A DNA stretch of 64,000 nt, taken from positions 284,146-348,145 of the forward strand of contig NZ_JAQAGZ010000005.1 of assembly GCF_027533625.1 (NCBI RefSeq), written 5' to 3'. The notes under the pieces were generated by a model that was not told the DNA's origin, did no database searches, and was given only the letters and a program-made list of their open reading frames with translations. Below, one piece after another: positions 1 through 9,007 of the stretch. Each line of letters begins with the position of its first letter. Positions within the stretch are counted from its first letter, which is position 1. A program made the translations under genes and the position numbers. This DNA comes from Paenibacillus gyeongsangnamensis (lineage in GTDB: Bacteria; Bacillota; Bacilli; Paenibacillales; NBRC-103111).

Positions 1-2
1 GC

Positions 3-1868
3 ACCATCACGCCGGACTACAGCGAAGTTCCGGTGAACGAGCTGACGGACGGACTCGACCGCACCTTCCGCCATATGGCGGAGAGCAAGAAGCTCGAATT
101 CCGCATCAAGACGGAGGCGAATATCCCGCCCTTGATCGTAACCGATCAGAAGCGGCTGCAGCAGATCCTCAAAAATTTGCTGTCCAACGCCTTTAAATTT
201 ACGGAGGAAGGACAAGTCATGTTCTTGATCCGCCGGGCCTTGGACGGTTGGACGCCCGACAACGAGCGGCTGAACCGTGCGAAGCTGGTGATATGCTTCT
301 CGGTCAGCGACACGGGTATCGGCATCGCTCCGGAGAAGCAGCAGATTGTATTCGAGGCGTTCCAGCAGGCGGACGGCAGCACCAACCGCGAGTATGGCGG
401 CACCGGTCTCGGTCTGGCCATCTCCCGCGAGATCACTGCAATGTTGGGCGGCGAAATTACGCTGTACAGCGTCGTCGGCAAAGGCAGCACGTTCAATTTG
501 TATTTGCCGCTCGATCACGATTTTACCGATCCGAAGCCAAAGCCCAAATACGTTCCCGAGGTCATTGACGTGACCCCGCCGAAGCAGACGCGCACCGCTC
601 CGGCGCCTGTGGACAACGAAATAGCCGACGACCGGGATCACATCAAGCCGGGGGACCGTGTCTTCCTCGTCATTGAGGACGATCGGAAGTTCAATGAGAT
701 TTTGCTCGATTTGCTGCGGAAGAAAGGCATCAAGACAGTCATTTCCTCCACGGGAACGGATGCTTTGGAGCTCGCGCGGCGGTTCCATCCGGTCGCGATT
801 ACGCTCGATTTGCGCCTGAAGGAGACGGACGGCTGGCTCGTGATCGAGCATCTGAAGAACGAAATCAGCGTTCGTCACATTCCCGTGTGCGTCATTACAG
901 TGGAGGAGGATGAGATCGGGCTGCTGCAGAAGGGCGTATATAAGCACATCTGCAAGCCGGTAACGAACGAAGAGCTGGAGAATGCACTCGATCAGCTGAA
1001 CCAATATGCGGACAAGAGTGTTCATCAGCTGCTCGTGACCGTAGGCGACGAAGAGCGGCGCAAGCAGATGGTGGACATGGTCGGCAGCAAGGACGTCCAA
1101 ACGATCTCCGTCGATACCGGACGCAAGGCGCTCAATCAGCTGAACAGCAAGGCCTTCGACTGCGTGCTGATCGACAGCGATCTGCCGGATATGAACGTCA
1201 TTCAGTTCGTGCGCGAGATGCAGAAGAATCTGAAGAATAAATATGTGCCGCTCGTGCTGAACCGCAGCACGAAGCTTTCACGTGACGAAGAGACCGAGCT
1301 GGAGGAGCTAACGAAATCGGCCGTGATCAAGGAAGTGAAGTCGCCGGTGCAGATCATGGACGCGACGACCCTGTACCTGCACCGCAAGGCGGAGGATTTG
1401 CCCGAGAATACGCGGCAGACGCTCGTGAAGCTGTATCAGTCGGACGAGATGATCGAGTATAAAAAGGTGCTCGTCGTCGACGACGACGTACGGAACATTT
1501 TTGCCCTGACGACGATTCTAGAGCGCCACAACATGAAGGTCATCCCGGCCGATAACGGCCATGATGCGATCGCCTTTCTGGAGCAAACGCCGGACATCGA
1601 TATCGTACTGATGGATATTATGATGCCGGTGATGGACGGATACGAGACAACCCGGGCGATCCGCGAGAAGCCGGAATTCAAGGAGCTTCCGATCATCGCG
1701 CTCACGGCCAAGGCCATGAAGGGCGACCGGGAGATGTGCCTGGAGGCGGGCGCTTCCGATTACATCACGAAGCCGGTCAACAGCGCACAGCTGCTGTCGA
1801 TGATCCGAAGCTGGGTAAAGATCGACGAGCCGCCGGCGGTGAAGATCGCTCCGCCGTTCCAATATTAG
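3..1868 (+). CDS. Hybrid sensor histidine kinase with three receiver domains (5' partial)
   Basis: The reading frame is open to the first base of the window, so the sensor and dimerisation parts lie upstream. What is visible is a HATPase domain (N-box NLLSNAFKFT near 172-201, G1 DTGIGI near 309, G2 GTGLGLAI near 399) followed by three receiver domains in tandem (about 654-1000, 1020-1370 and 1465-1840). The last receiver is canonical: DDD acidic pocket, phospho-acceptor Asp at 1614-1616 in LMDIMMPVMDG, and the conserved Lys in ITKPVN. The middle one is degenerate around its acid pocket but keeps LIDSDLPD. Proteins of this layout in Paenibacillus are usually long, with HAMP repeats at the N-terminus; that part cannot be seen here. 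The family relays phosphate internally or to other regulators; the signal is unknown. A terminator follows at once, so this gene ends its transcript. Confidence 0.9.
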   Translation, partial: TITPDYSEVPVNELTDGLDRTFRHMAESKKLEFRIKTEANIPPLIVTDQKRLQQILKNLLSNAFKFTEEGQVMFLIRRALDGWTPDNERLNRAKLVICFSVSDTGIGIAPEKQQIVFEAFQQADGSTNREYGGTGLGLAISREITAMLGGEITLYSVVGKGSTFNLYLPLDHDFTDPKPKPKYVPEVIDVTPPKQTRTAPAPVDNEIADDRDHIKPGDRVFLVIEDDRKFNEILLDLLRKKGIKTVISSTGTDALELARRFHPVAITLDLRLKETDGWLVIEHLKNEISVRHIPVCVITVEEDEIGLLQKGVYKHICKPVTNEELENALDQLNQYADKSVHQLLVTVGDEERRKQMVDMVGSKDVQTISVDTGRKALNQLNSKAFDCVLIDSDLPDMNVIQFVREMQKNLKNKYVPLVLNRSTKLSRDEETELEELTKSAVIKEVKSPVQIMDATTLYLHRKAEDLPENTRQTLVKLYQSDEMIEYKKVLVVDDDVRNIFALTTILERHNMKVIPADNGHDAIAFLEQTPDIDIVLMDIMMPVMDGYETTRAIREKPEFKELPIIALTAKAMKGDREMCLEAGASDYITKPVNSAQLLSMIRSWVKIDEPPAVKIAPPFQY

Positions 1869-1874
1869 CGCGAG

Positions 1875-1916
1875 AACCGCAGGCTGCCGGCGATTGGCCG
1901 AGTCTGCGGTTTTTTT
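1875..1916 (+). terminator. Intrinsic terminator of the hybrid kinase
   Basis: AACCGCAG pairs with CTGCGGTT around a GC-rich centre and is followed by a run of seven T. It starts six bases after the stop codon. The dispersed two-hairpin repeat begins right after the T-run. Confidence 0.85.
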
Positions 1917-2019
1917 GGTTGATAAAAATTTATAAGTTTTCGTAGCTTATAGCTTCGCATCAACCTTGGTAAATGCGCTGCTCCTTGTAAGACAAGGACG
2001 GTGTAGCCGTTTATCCTGG
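1917..2019 (+). repeat. Dispersed two-hairpin element, copy A1
   Basis: About 103 bp with two parts. The first half can fold as GTTGAT...ATCAAC enclosing TATAAG...CTTATA. The second half centres on TCCTTG-TAAGA-CAAGGA with outer GGTAAA/TTTATCC ends. Near-identical copies lie at 24493-24591 and 32786-32880, and a short form at 24103-24157. This copy begins directly after the T-run of a terminator, as do the others. Confidence 0.85.
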
Positions 2020-2172
2020 CGGCTTTGCAGCCGGCGGGAGGATTGTTGCTGGGTGCCGGAGGGCACGAGAAAGGAGGCATTTCGACAAATAGCGGTGCGG
2101 CGTTCTCTTTTGGTATGATAAGAGCGGATCAACAGGACGAACTGCTATGGGCGGAATGGGGCTGTCTAAGAG

Positions 2173-3114
2173 ATGAACAATCATTTATATACGTATGCCT
2201 GCCACGAGGATGAGCAGGAGCTGTGCGGGCTGGAGCTGCGGATGCTCTTCGGCGTGACGCCGGCGGACGGGTACTTCTTCAGCGCGCGAAGCCTGGACCC
2301 GAGCCGAAGCCCGTTCATCAAGCGGAAGCTGACGGTCATGCACGAGGCCGACAGCCTGGAGGAGCTGGCTGAGCTAGCCGCCGCGATACGATTGGACGGG
2401 GCTACCTTCAAGGTCGTGTTCGTGGACACGGATGACGGCTTCGCTTATGACGAGCGGCGTTCCTTGGAACGCCAAGTCGGTGCCCGTCTGAGGGGGAGGG
2501 CGGAGATGCGGACGCCGGAGCGGCAGTTCGGGCTGGCATTCGCCGCAGGGAGTTGGCGGTTCGGCGAACTGGCCGGGAATGAGGCGGTCTGGCTGAAACA
2601 TAACGCGAAGCCGCAAAATTATTCCACGGCGCTCAGCACCCGGGTGGCCCGGGCTGTCGCCAATATCGCCGTACCGGACCCGCGCGGCATCCGCGCCGTT
2701 GATCCGTGCTGCGGCATCGGCACGGTTCTGATCGAAGCGCTGTCCATGGGGATCGGGATCGAAGGCTTCGACATCAATCCGCTGGCGCTTCGCGGCGCGC
2801 GCGCCAATCTGGCGCATTTCGGTTTCCCGGATGTCGTCCACCTGCACGATATGCGCATGCTCAGCGGGCGCTGGGATACCGCCATCCTGGATATGCCTTA
2901 TAATTTATGCTCCGTATTGCCGGAGGAGGAGCAGCGGCAGATGCTGGAGAGCGCCCGCAGGCTTGCGGGACGCGCCGTTTTCGTGACGACGGAGCCGATG
3001 GACGCGGGGCTTCGGCATGCGGGTTTTACGGTTTTGGACCGGTGCATCATCCGCAAGGGCCGGTTTGCCCGTCAGGTGCTCGTGTGCGAACAAGCTTTCC
3101 TCCCTTTTATCTGA
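2173..3114 (+). CDS. Trm11-like SAM-dependent RNA methyltransferase
   Basis: 313 residues. The C-terminal half holds a class I methyltransferase fold: SAM-binding motif DPCCGIGTVLIEAL near residues 177-190, acidic loop EGFDINPLAL, and a catalytic LDMPYNL motif of the NPPY/DPPY type near residue 240, as in N2-guanine methyltransferases of the Trm11/TrmN family. The N-terminal half is less conserved and probably forms the RNA-binding, THUMP-like region. Members of the family modify tRNA or rRNA in the cytoplasm; the target is inferred, not shown. The start ATG has only a weak AAGAG upstream. The gene seems monocistronic, between the A1 repeat and the next secreted-protein gene. Confidence 0.75.
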   Translation: MNNHLYTYACHEDEQELCGLELRMLFGVTPADGYFFSARSLDPSRSPFIKRKLTVMHEADSLEELAELAAAIRLDGATFKVVFVDTDDGFAYDERRSLERQVGARLRGRAEMRTPERQFGLAFAAGSWRFGELAGNEAVWLKHNAKPQNYSTALSTRVARAVANIAVPDPRGIRAVDPCCGIGTVLIEALSMGIGIEGFDINPLALRGARANLAHFGFPDVVHLHDMRMLSGRWDTAILDMPYNLCSVLPEEEQRQMLESARRLAGRAVFVTTEPMDAGLRHAGFTVLDRCIIRKGRFARQVLVCEQAFLPFI

Positions 3115-3235
3115 ATTTAAGGTAACTTTTAGGACTGGCTAATGTTGGTTTCATGGGCATTTCATAAATGGGGTCTAAACTTCTAGATGTAAGGCAAGCA
3201 ACACAAAATCTAGAGACAAAGGTGGAAGAGGAACC

Positions 3236-4279
3236 ATGAAACCAATCGGCAAAAAATTGATGACAGGCACGATCGCAGCTGCATTCTTAATCGGAGGCGC
3301 CGGCGCGCTGCACATTACGCAAGCGAATGCGGCGACGGGAACTTTAACCGCCGACAGCACGACGAAGGCAGCGAATGACCAAGGCAAACGAGGACATGAA
3401 AATAACTTGCTGAAACAAGCCGCTACGATTCTTGGCGTGGATGAAGCGACGATTAAAGACCAGCTGAAGCAGGGCAAAACGCTGGCGCAGATCGCCCAGG
3501 ATAAGGGCGTCACGGAGGACGTGCTCCTGCAGAAGCTGACGGATGCCGAGAACCAAAAGATCGATGCGGCCGTTACCGCCGGTAACATCACGCAAGCCGA
3601 GGCGGACAAGCGGAAGTCCGGTCTGGCCGACAAGCTGAAGAAGGTCGTGGAGAACACCGGCTTCGGCAAGGAAAAAGGCGAGCACCGCGGCTTCGGCCGC
3701 GAGGGCAAGCTCGCGAAGCAAACGGCAACGATTCTTGGCGTGGATGAAGCGACGATCAAGGACCAGTTGAAGCAGGGCAAAACCCTCGCTCAAATCGCCC
3801 AGGATAAAGGCGTGACGGAGGACGTTCTTCTGCAGAAGCTGACGGATGCCGAGAACCAGGCGATCGATTCGGCTGTCACCGCAGGCAAAATCACGCAGAC
3901 TCAAGCGGATAAGATGAAGTCCGGACTTGCGGACCGCTTGAAGAAGGAAGTAGAAAATACGGTGAAGCATGAAGGTCATGAGAAAGGCCGCCACGAAGCC
4001 TTCGCCGATCCGGCTGCCCTGGCCAAAGCTCTCGGAATCACGAAGCAGGAGCTGATGACGGCATTGCAGTCGGGCCAATCGGTTGCCGAGCTTGCGCAGT
4101 CCAAAGGGATCAGCGAGGATCAGCTGATTACGACGATCAAGGACGGTATGACGGACAAGATCAAGAAGTTCGTCGAGAAGAAGCATCAGCCGAAAGCAAG
4201 CGAAACGTCGAACGCTGCGGACTCTGCAGCGACGCCAGCCGCTCCTGCGGCTACGGCTTCTCCAGCCGCCCAATCCTAA
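3236..4279 (+). CDS. Secreted alpha-helical repeat protein
   Basis: 347 residues with a clear signal peptide (Lys-rich start, hydrophobic stretch, likely cleavage after ANA, residue 32). The mature part has two long repeats (about 58-139 and 158-240) that match almost residue for residue, including ATILGVDEATIKDQLKQG and KTLAQIAQDKGVTEDVLLQK, and a third, shorter and diverged copy (about 259-315). Each unit looks like a small helical module (LGV..E...L..G.TLAQIA..KGV). The tail is Ala/Pro/Ser/Thr-rich. The DNA of repeats 1 and 2 differs mostly at silent sites, so selection has kept the protein. GGAAGAGG precedes the ATG. I do not recognise the family well enough to give a function; an extracellular or wall-associated role is inferred. 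Confidence 0.85.
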   Translation: MKPIGKKLMTGTIAAAFLIGGAGALHITQANAATGTLTADSTTKAANDQGKRGHENNLLKQAATILGVDEATIKDQLKQGKTLAQIAQDKGVTEDVLLQKLTDAENQKIDAAVTAGNITQAEADKRKSGLADKLKKVVENTGFGKEKGEHRGFGREGKLAKQTATILGVDEATIKDQLKQGKTLAQIAQDKGVTEDVLLQKLTDAENQAIDSAVTAGKITQTQADKMKSGLADRLKKEVENTVKHEGHEKGRHEAFADPAALAKALGITKQELMTALQSGQSVAELAQSKGISEDQLITTIKDGMTDKIKKFVEKKHQPKASETSNAADSAATPAAPAATASPAAQS

Positions 4280-4289
4280 GCGAACGACC

Positions 4290-4328
4290 AAAAGAGCTGT
4301 CCAAAGCGAAAGCGGGCAGCTCTTTTTC
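4290..4328 (+). terminator. Intrinsic terminator
   Basis: AAAGAGCTG and CAGCTCTTT arms, extended by GG/CC pairs, enclose an AAAGCGAAAGC loop and end in a T-rich tail. It lies 10 bases after the repeat-protein stop codon. Confidence 0.9.
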
Positions 4329-4433
4329 TATGGAGCCTTATTTATAATCCCCAAGCATGGCAGGCAGCAACTCCCTGCTTACACAAAGGAAGTCACTTGT
4401 GTTAACCTTGGTGTAGGCAGTAGATTTGCCGAT

Positions 4434-4447
4434 TGGAAACGTTTACA
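4434..4447 (+). promoter_or_regulatory. CcpA cre site upstream of the sensing operon
   Basis: TGGAAACGTTTACA fits the cre consensus TGNAARCGNWWWCA at every position. It ends 32 bases before the response-regulator start codon, a position where CcpA would block transcription or elongation. This predicts catabolite repression of the 4480-8894 operon. The match is seen directly; binding is inferred. Confidence 0.7.
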
Positions 4448-4479
4448 GGCGGTTTGAATGATAGAGAGGGAGAACAAGC

Positions 4480-6120
4480 ATGTATAAGCTGCTCTTAGTG
4501 GAGGATGAAGCGGACGTTCGTGAAAGCGTCATCCAGGAAATCGATTGGACCGCCTACGGCTTCGAGGTGGTAGGGGACGCCGACAACGGCAGGGAGGCGC
4601 TGGAGCTGATGGAGCGGACGGTGCCGGACGTCGTCCTGACGGACATCAAGATGCCGTTCATGGACGGATTGCAGCTTTCGGAAGCGGTCAAGGAACGGTA
4701 CCGGGCGACGAAGATTGTGATCCTGACCGGCTTCGACGAATTCGAATATGCGCAAAAGGCAATCAAGCTGCACATCGACGAGTATGTGCTGAAGCCTTTT
4801 TCCAAAGAGGAGCTGATGGAAGCGCTTGCTAAGGTGAAAGCGAAGCTGGATCAGGAGATCGAGCAGATGGAGAACGTTCATTTGCTGGAGGAGCATTACC
4901 GCAAGAGTCTGCCGGTGCTGCGCGAGGTATTTCTCGGCTCGCTCGTCACGCGGAAGCTGCCGCGGGCGCAGCTGATGGAGCAGGCGGAGAATTACAACGT
5001 CGACCTGACGGGAGCGGGGTACGTCTGTGCGGTGCTGAGCCTGGACAATCCGTCGGGAGCGGAGGAGGAAGCGAAGTCCGTATCCGTTTCCTTGAAGCAT
5101 TCCAAAGATAAAGATCTGAAGCTGTTTGCGGTATTGAATATTGCCCAGGAAATCGCGGAGCAGGCCGGCCAGCGTCTTGTTTTTCTCCTGAACGGACAAG
5201 TCGTTCTGCTCATGGTATCGGATAACGGCGACCGGGACGAGGTGATGCACCAAACCGTTCAGCTGCTGGAGGAAATCCGCCAAAGCATCGACAAGTACTT
5301 GAAATTCACCGTTACGATCGGCGTGGGAACGGTTACCCCTGAAGTGACGCACGTCAGTTACTCGTACAAGGATGCCGTTCTGGCGCTCGATTACCGCTTG
5401 ATTCTGGACAACAACCGGATTATCTGCATCAACGACGTGGAGACCCGGCTCGTAGAGAAGCTGCGCTTCGACGAGCTGAAGGAGCATACGCTGATCCGAT
5501 GCATCAAGGTAGGCAGCGCCCAGGAGCTGAAGGACGTCGTGGACGAGCTGTTCCACGGCGTCTCGGAGACGCCGGTTTCTTTTAAGGATTACCAAATCTA
5601 TCTGCTCGAAATCATTACCGCCATACTTAAAGCGGCCAAAGCGGGAATCGGGCTGGAAGAGGTGTTCGGGGGCGATTTCAACCCGTTCACGGAAATATAC
5701 CGGTTCACGAACTCGCAGGAAGCGAAGGAATGGATTTATAAGCTGTGCTCCGCCGTGATGACGAGTATCGCGAGCGGACGGCAGTCCAGCTACAAGACGC
5801 TGGTGGATCAGGCCAAGGAATTTACGAAGAACCACTACCACGAGACGGATATTTCGATCAACAAGGTGTGCAGCCATTTGCATATCAGCCCCGGTTATTT
5901 CAGCAGCATATTTAAAAAGGAAGCCAAAACGACGTTCGTCGGTTATTTGCTGCACATTCGGATGGAAGCGGCCAAGGAGCTGCTGCGCACGACGGACATG
6001 AAGGCGTTCGAGATCGCGGAGAAGGTCGGCTACGCCGATCCGAACTATTTCAGCTTCAGCTTCCGCAAGCATGTCGGGGTTTCCCCCAAGGAATACCGCA
6101 GCGGCACGGGAGACGGCTAA
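4480..6120 (+). CDS. YesN-type response regulator with AraC DNA-binding domain
   Basis: 546 residues. The N-terminal receiver (1-120) has acidic residues E8-D9-E10, the phospho-acceptor Asp55 in VVLTDIKMPFMDG and Lys105 in VLKPF. A long linker (about 120-440) follows. The C-terminus (about 445-542) is a double helix-turn-helix of the AraC family (HISPGYFSSIFKKE and EIAEKVGYADPNYFS). This domain order is typical of YesN, which in Bacillus and Paenibacillus pairs with a YesM kinase and controls carbohydrate transport genes. The ATG follows GAGAGGGAG. The kinase gene starts 16 bases downstream, and a cre site lies just upstream, so the operon is probably under both carbon catabolite control and sugar sensing. 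Confidence 0.93.
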   Translation: MYKLLLVEDEADVRESVIQEIDWTAYGFEVVGDADNGREALELMERTVPDVVLTDIKMPFMDGLQLSEAVKERYRATKIVILTGFDEFEYAQKAIKLHIDEYVLKPFSKEELMEALAKVKAKLDQEIEQMENVHLLEEHYRKSLPVLREVFLGSLVTRKLPRAQLMEQAENYNVDLTGAGYVCAVLSLDNPSGAEEEAKSVSVSLKHSKDKDLKLFAVLNIAQEIAEQAGQRLVFLLNGQVVLLMVSDNGDRDEVMHQTVQLLEEIRQSIDKYLKFTVTIGVGTVTPEVTHVSYSYKDAVLALDYRLILDNNRIICINDVETRLVEKLRFDELKEHTLIRCIKVGSAQELKDVVDELFHGVSETPVSFKDYQIYLLEIITAILKAAKAGIGLEEVFGGDFNPFTEIYRFTNSQEAKEWIYKLCSAVMTSIASGRQSSYKTLVDQAKEFTKNHYHETDISINKVCSHLHISPGYFSSIFKKEAKTTFVGYLLHIRMEAAKELLRTTDMKAFEIAEKVGYADPNYFSFSFRKHVGVSPKEYRSGTGDG

Positions 6121-6135
6121 GAGGCAGGTGAAAGC

Positions 6136-7911
6136 ATGTATCGTTGGTTCAAGCGATGGATCGTTCCAAACGACCGGCAGCGGGTGAAGAGCATACAGTT
6201 CGTCATTACCGTGTCCTTCACGCTGGCGACCGTGCTTGTCATGCTGTTCGTCGCCTTCGTGCTGTACAACAAATTCGCCCGGACGGCGGAGCAGAACGCC
6301 TACCTCAGCAACCAGCAGATCGTCGAGCAGGTCAATTACAACCTGGAGATTTATCTGAAAGGAATGGCAGATATTTTCGAGCAGCTCGACCAGCATATTC
6401 GCCGCAGTCCTTCGGTACCGAACGACCGCCTGCTGGAGCAGCTCGATACGATCATGCATACGCGCGAAGATCTGGTGTCGCTGGCCTTGTTCACGACGAA
6501 CGGCACACCGCTGACCGGCCTTCCCAATGAACCGCTGCGGACGACGAGCCGGGTGACGGAGCAGAGCTGGTTCCGTGCGGCCATGGACAATCCGAATCAT
6601 CTCGCCTTCTCGGTTCCGCATATTCAGAACCTGTATAAAGGCGAGTACAAATGGGTCGTTTCCATGAGCAAAATGATTACGATCGACCGCGGCGGCACGC
6701 CCTTCCCGGTCGTTCTTCTCGTCGACATCAACTTCAAGACGATCGACGAGCTGCTGCATCGCGTCAGCCTGGGGAAGAAGGGCTACGTCTACATCATCGA
6801 CGAATCAGCCGGCAATATCATTTACCATCCCCAGCAGCAGCTCATTTATATCGGGCTCAAATACGAAAATGTGGAACAGGCGCTCAAATATACGTACGGC
6901 AGCTACGAGGATTTGTCGACCGGCGAGAAGCGGCTTATTACGATCAAGACGGTCAGCAGCGTCGGCTGGAAGGTCATCGGCGTCTCTTATATGGATGAGA
7001 TTATGACGACGCAGAAGGAAATCAGCGGCTTCATCTCCTGGCTCCTGCTGTTCGTGGTCGTATTCGTGCTGTTCATCTCGGCCTACATGTCGGCCCGGAT
7101 CTCGCTGCCGATCAAGCGCCTCGAGAAGTCGATGCGCAAGGTGGAGCAGGGCGAGTTCGATATTCATCTGCCCGTGAGCGGCGAGGACGAGGTCGGCCGG
7201 CTGTCCCGCCGGTTCAACCTGATGGTCGGGCGGATCGGCCAGCTGATGGATCAGATCATCGAGGAGCAGGAGGCCAAACGGAAGAACGAGCTGGAAGTGC
7301 TGCAATCGCAGATCCATCCGCACTTCCTGTACAATACGCTGAATTCCGTCGTGCGGATGGCGGGGACGGGAAAGACGGAGGAGGTTGTGACGATGATTAC
7401 GTCGCTGTCGAAGTTTTTTCGCATCAGCCTCAGCCGCGGCAAGCATATCATCAGCGTGCAGGAGGAGCTGGAGCACGTCCGCAATTACCTGGTCATTCAG
7501 AAGATCCGGTATAAGAACCAGTTCGAGTATGAGATCGAAGCGGAGCCGGAAGTGCTTGTCTGCCGGACGCTGAAGCTGATCCTGCAGCCGCTCGTGGAGA
7601 ACGCCATTTATCACGGCATCGAAATGATGCAGGATACCGGGCTGATCCGCATTACGGCGGCGGCCATCGGCGGCAGGCTGCGCCTGCAGGTGCAGGATAA
7701 CGGGCTGGGCATCCCGCCCGGGAAGCTGGAGCATCTCTTGACGGGACCGTCCCAGCCGGGCGAAGGCTCCGGAGTGGGCCTGCGCAACGTACACGATCGA
7801 ATCCGCCTCTATTACGGAGAGGAGTATGGACTGCAGGTGGAGAGCGAGCGGGAGGAAGGCACGACGGTCATGATCTGGATGCCGATCGTGCGGGAGGAGG
7901 CGAACGAATGA
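6136..7911 (+). CDS. YesM-type membrane sensor histidine kinase
   Basis: 591 residues. TM1 lies at about 21-43, an extracytoplasmic sensor region at about 44-295 and TM2 at about 297-322, followed by a HAMP linker (SLPIKRLEKSMRKVEQGEF). The kinase core is of the LytS/YesM type: QSQIHPHFLYNTLNS with the likely phospho-acceptor His396, then a HATPase with an N-box LVENAIYHG and a G-box DNGLGIPP. The 3' end overlaps the next gene by four bases (ATGA), so kinase and sugar-binding lipoprotein are translationally coupled. This supports a sensing unit in which the lipoprotein presents ligand to the sensor domain; that link is inference. No frameshift or missing catalytic residue is seen. Confidence 0.93.
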   Translation: MYRWFKRWIVPNDRQRVKSIQFVITVSFTLATVLVMLFVAFVLYNKFARTAEQNAYLSNQQIVEQVNYNLEIYLKGMADIFEQLDQHIRRSPSVPNDRLLEQLDTIMHTREDLVSLALFTTNGTPLTGLPNEPLRTTSRVTEQSWFRAAMDNPNHLAFSVPHIQNLYKGEYKWVVSMSKMITIDRGGTPFPVVLLVDINFKTIDELLHRVSLGKKGYVYIIDESAGNIIYHPQQQLIYIGLKYENVEQALKYTYGSYEDLSTGEKRLITIKTVSSVGWKVIGVSYMDEIMTTQKEISGFISWLLLFVVVFVLFISAYMSARISLPIKRLEKSMRKVEQGEFDIHLPVSGEDEVGRLSRRFNLMVGRIGQLMDQIIEEQEAKRKNELEVLQSQIHPHFLYNTLNSVVRMAGTGKTEEVVTMITSLSKFFRISLSRGKHIISVQEELEHVRNYLVIQKIRYKNQFEYEIEAEPEVLVCRTLKLILQPLVENAIYHGIEMMQDTGLIRITAAAIGGRLRLQVQDNGLGIPPGKLEHLLTGPSQPGEGSGVGLRNVHDRIRLYYGEEYGLQVESEREEGTTVMIWMPIVREEANE

Positions 7912-8894
7912 GCGCCGTAAGGTTATGCAGCCGGAAGAAAGCCTTATCGGCGGTGCTGCTGGCGGTAGGGCTGCTTGCCGCCTGCTCGCCCGCTTCCCCG
8001 CCGGGGTTGCCGATGGAAGCGCCGAAGAAGAGCGTAATGCTGGTCATGAAGATGAAGAATAACGAGTATTGGAAAACCGTACAGATGGGGGCCGAGGCCG
8101 CGGCCAAAGAATTCAATGTCAGTTTGAACGTCCAGGCCACGGAGCAGGAGGAGGATGTCCCAGGGCAGCTCGCCCTTCTGAACAAAGTGCTACAGGAAGG
8201 AACGAACGCCATCGTCCTGGCCGCGAACGACTATGAAGCGCTGGTCGAGCCGGTGGAGCGGGCGGTATCGCAGCGCATCCCCGTAATTACGATCGACTCC
8301 GAAGTCCATTCAGGCAAAGTGAAGAGCTTCATCGGCATTAACAACTTCGAGGCGGGCCGGCAGGCGGGAGAGAAGCTGATCGCGCTCACGGGACCGCAGG
8401 CCCGGATCGCCGTATTCGTCTCGGGAAAAGGCGCCAAGAACATGGCTGAGCGGGAACAGGGGTTGCTCTCCGCGGTCGCCAATAATCCCCGCGTGCAGCT
8501 GATCACTAAGGAGGATTGCAGCGAGGGTCCTCAGCTGTGCGAGGAGCTGACCATGCCGCTCTTGAAGAACAAGATCGACGGCATCGTCGCCCTGAACGCC
8601 GTCACCTCGATCGGCGTAGCCAAGAAGGTCGAGGAGCTGGGAGCCGGCGGCAGGACGAAGCTCGTCACCTTCGATACGACGCCGGAGGAGCTGGAGTGGC
8701 TGCAGGATGGCGTCATCCAGGCGACGATCATGCAGAATCCGTTCAGCATGGGCTATCTCGGCGTGAAGCATGCCGTCGACGCCATGGCCGGCAGGAAGGT
8801 GCCGCCGAGGGTAGAGACGGATACGAAAGTGATCGACGCGGAGAACATGTTCTGGTCGGACAACCAGAAGCTGCTGTTCCCTTTTGTGAAATAA
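7908..8894 (+). CDS. Sugar-binding lipoprotein of the sensing operon (periplasmic-binding protein type 1)
   Basis: 328 residues. A lipobox LLAACSP puts the lipidated cysteine at residue 26. The mature domain reads like ribose/galactose-binding proteins (VMKMKNNEYWKTVQMGAEAA near the start, IVLAANDYEAL, VITIDSEVHSG, FIGINNFEAGRQAGEKL, and LVTFDTTPEELEWLQDG near the end). No ABC permease or ATPase gene follows; it overlaps the kinase gene by four bases instead. It therefore probably serves as the sensing subunit of the two-component system rather than as a transporter subunit. The ligand is unknown; an aldose such as galactose, ribose or xylose is plausible given the family. Confidence 0.88.
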   Translation: MSAVRLCSRKKALSAVLLAVGLLAACSPASPPGLPMEAPKKSVMLVMKMKNNEYWKTVQMGAEAAAKEFNVSLNVQATEQEEDVPGQLALLNKVLQEGTNAIVLAANDYEALVEPVERAVSQRIPVITIDSEVHSGKVKSFIGINNFEAGRQAGEKLIALTGPQARIAVFVSGKGAKNMAEREQGLLSAVANNPRVQLITKEDCSEGPQLCEELTMPLLKNKIDGIVALNAVTSIGVAKKVEELGAGGRTKLVTFDTTPEELEWLQDGVIQATIMQNPFSMGYLGVKHAVDAMAGRKVPPRVETDTKVIDAENMFWSDNQKLLFPFVK

Positions 8895-8944
8895 ACCCAC
8901 GCACCGCGCGTCAAAACTAGACAAAATCAATCAATTTACCTACC

Positions 8945-8972
8945 TTGAAACGTTGTCAAAGGCGGATATAAT
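8945..8972 (+). promoter_or_regulatory. Sigma-A-type promoter of the 31-residue peptide gene, with overlapping dyad
   Basis: TTGAAA, 16 bases, then TATAAT, 36 bases before the start codon at 9008. The -35 box is inside a cre-like dyad TTGAAACGTTGTCAA that differs from the cre consensus at two positions. Catabolite control is possible but not demonstrated. Confidence 0.6.
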
Positions 8973-9007
8973 TAGAATCATCCCCCCGGAAAAAGGAGGA
9001 CAACGTG

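Noticed and set aside
2025..2213. 62-residue frame upstream of the methyltransferase
   Set aside because: Lies across the end of repeat A1 and the methyltransferase start; no binding site or homology.
4495..6759. 754-residue open frame on the minus strand
   Set aside because: Antisense shadow of the YesN/YesM genes, His/Arg/Leu-rich, with no start signals.
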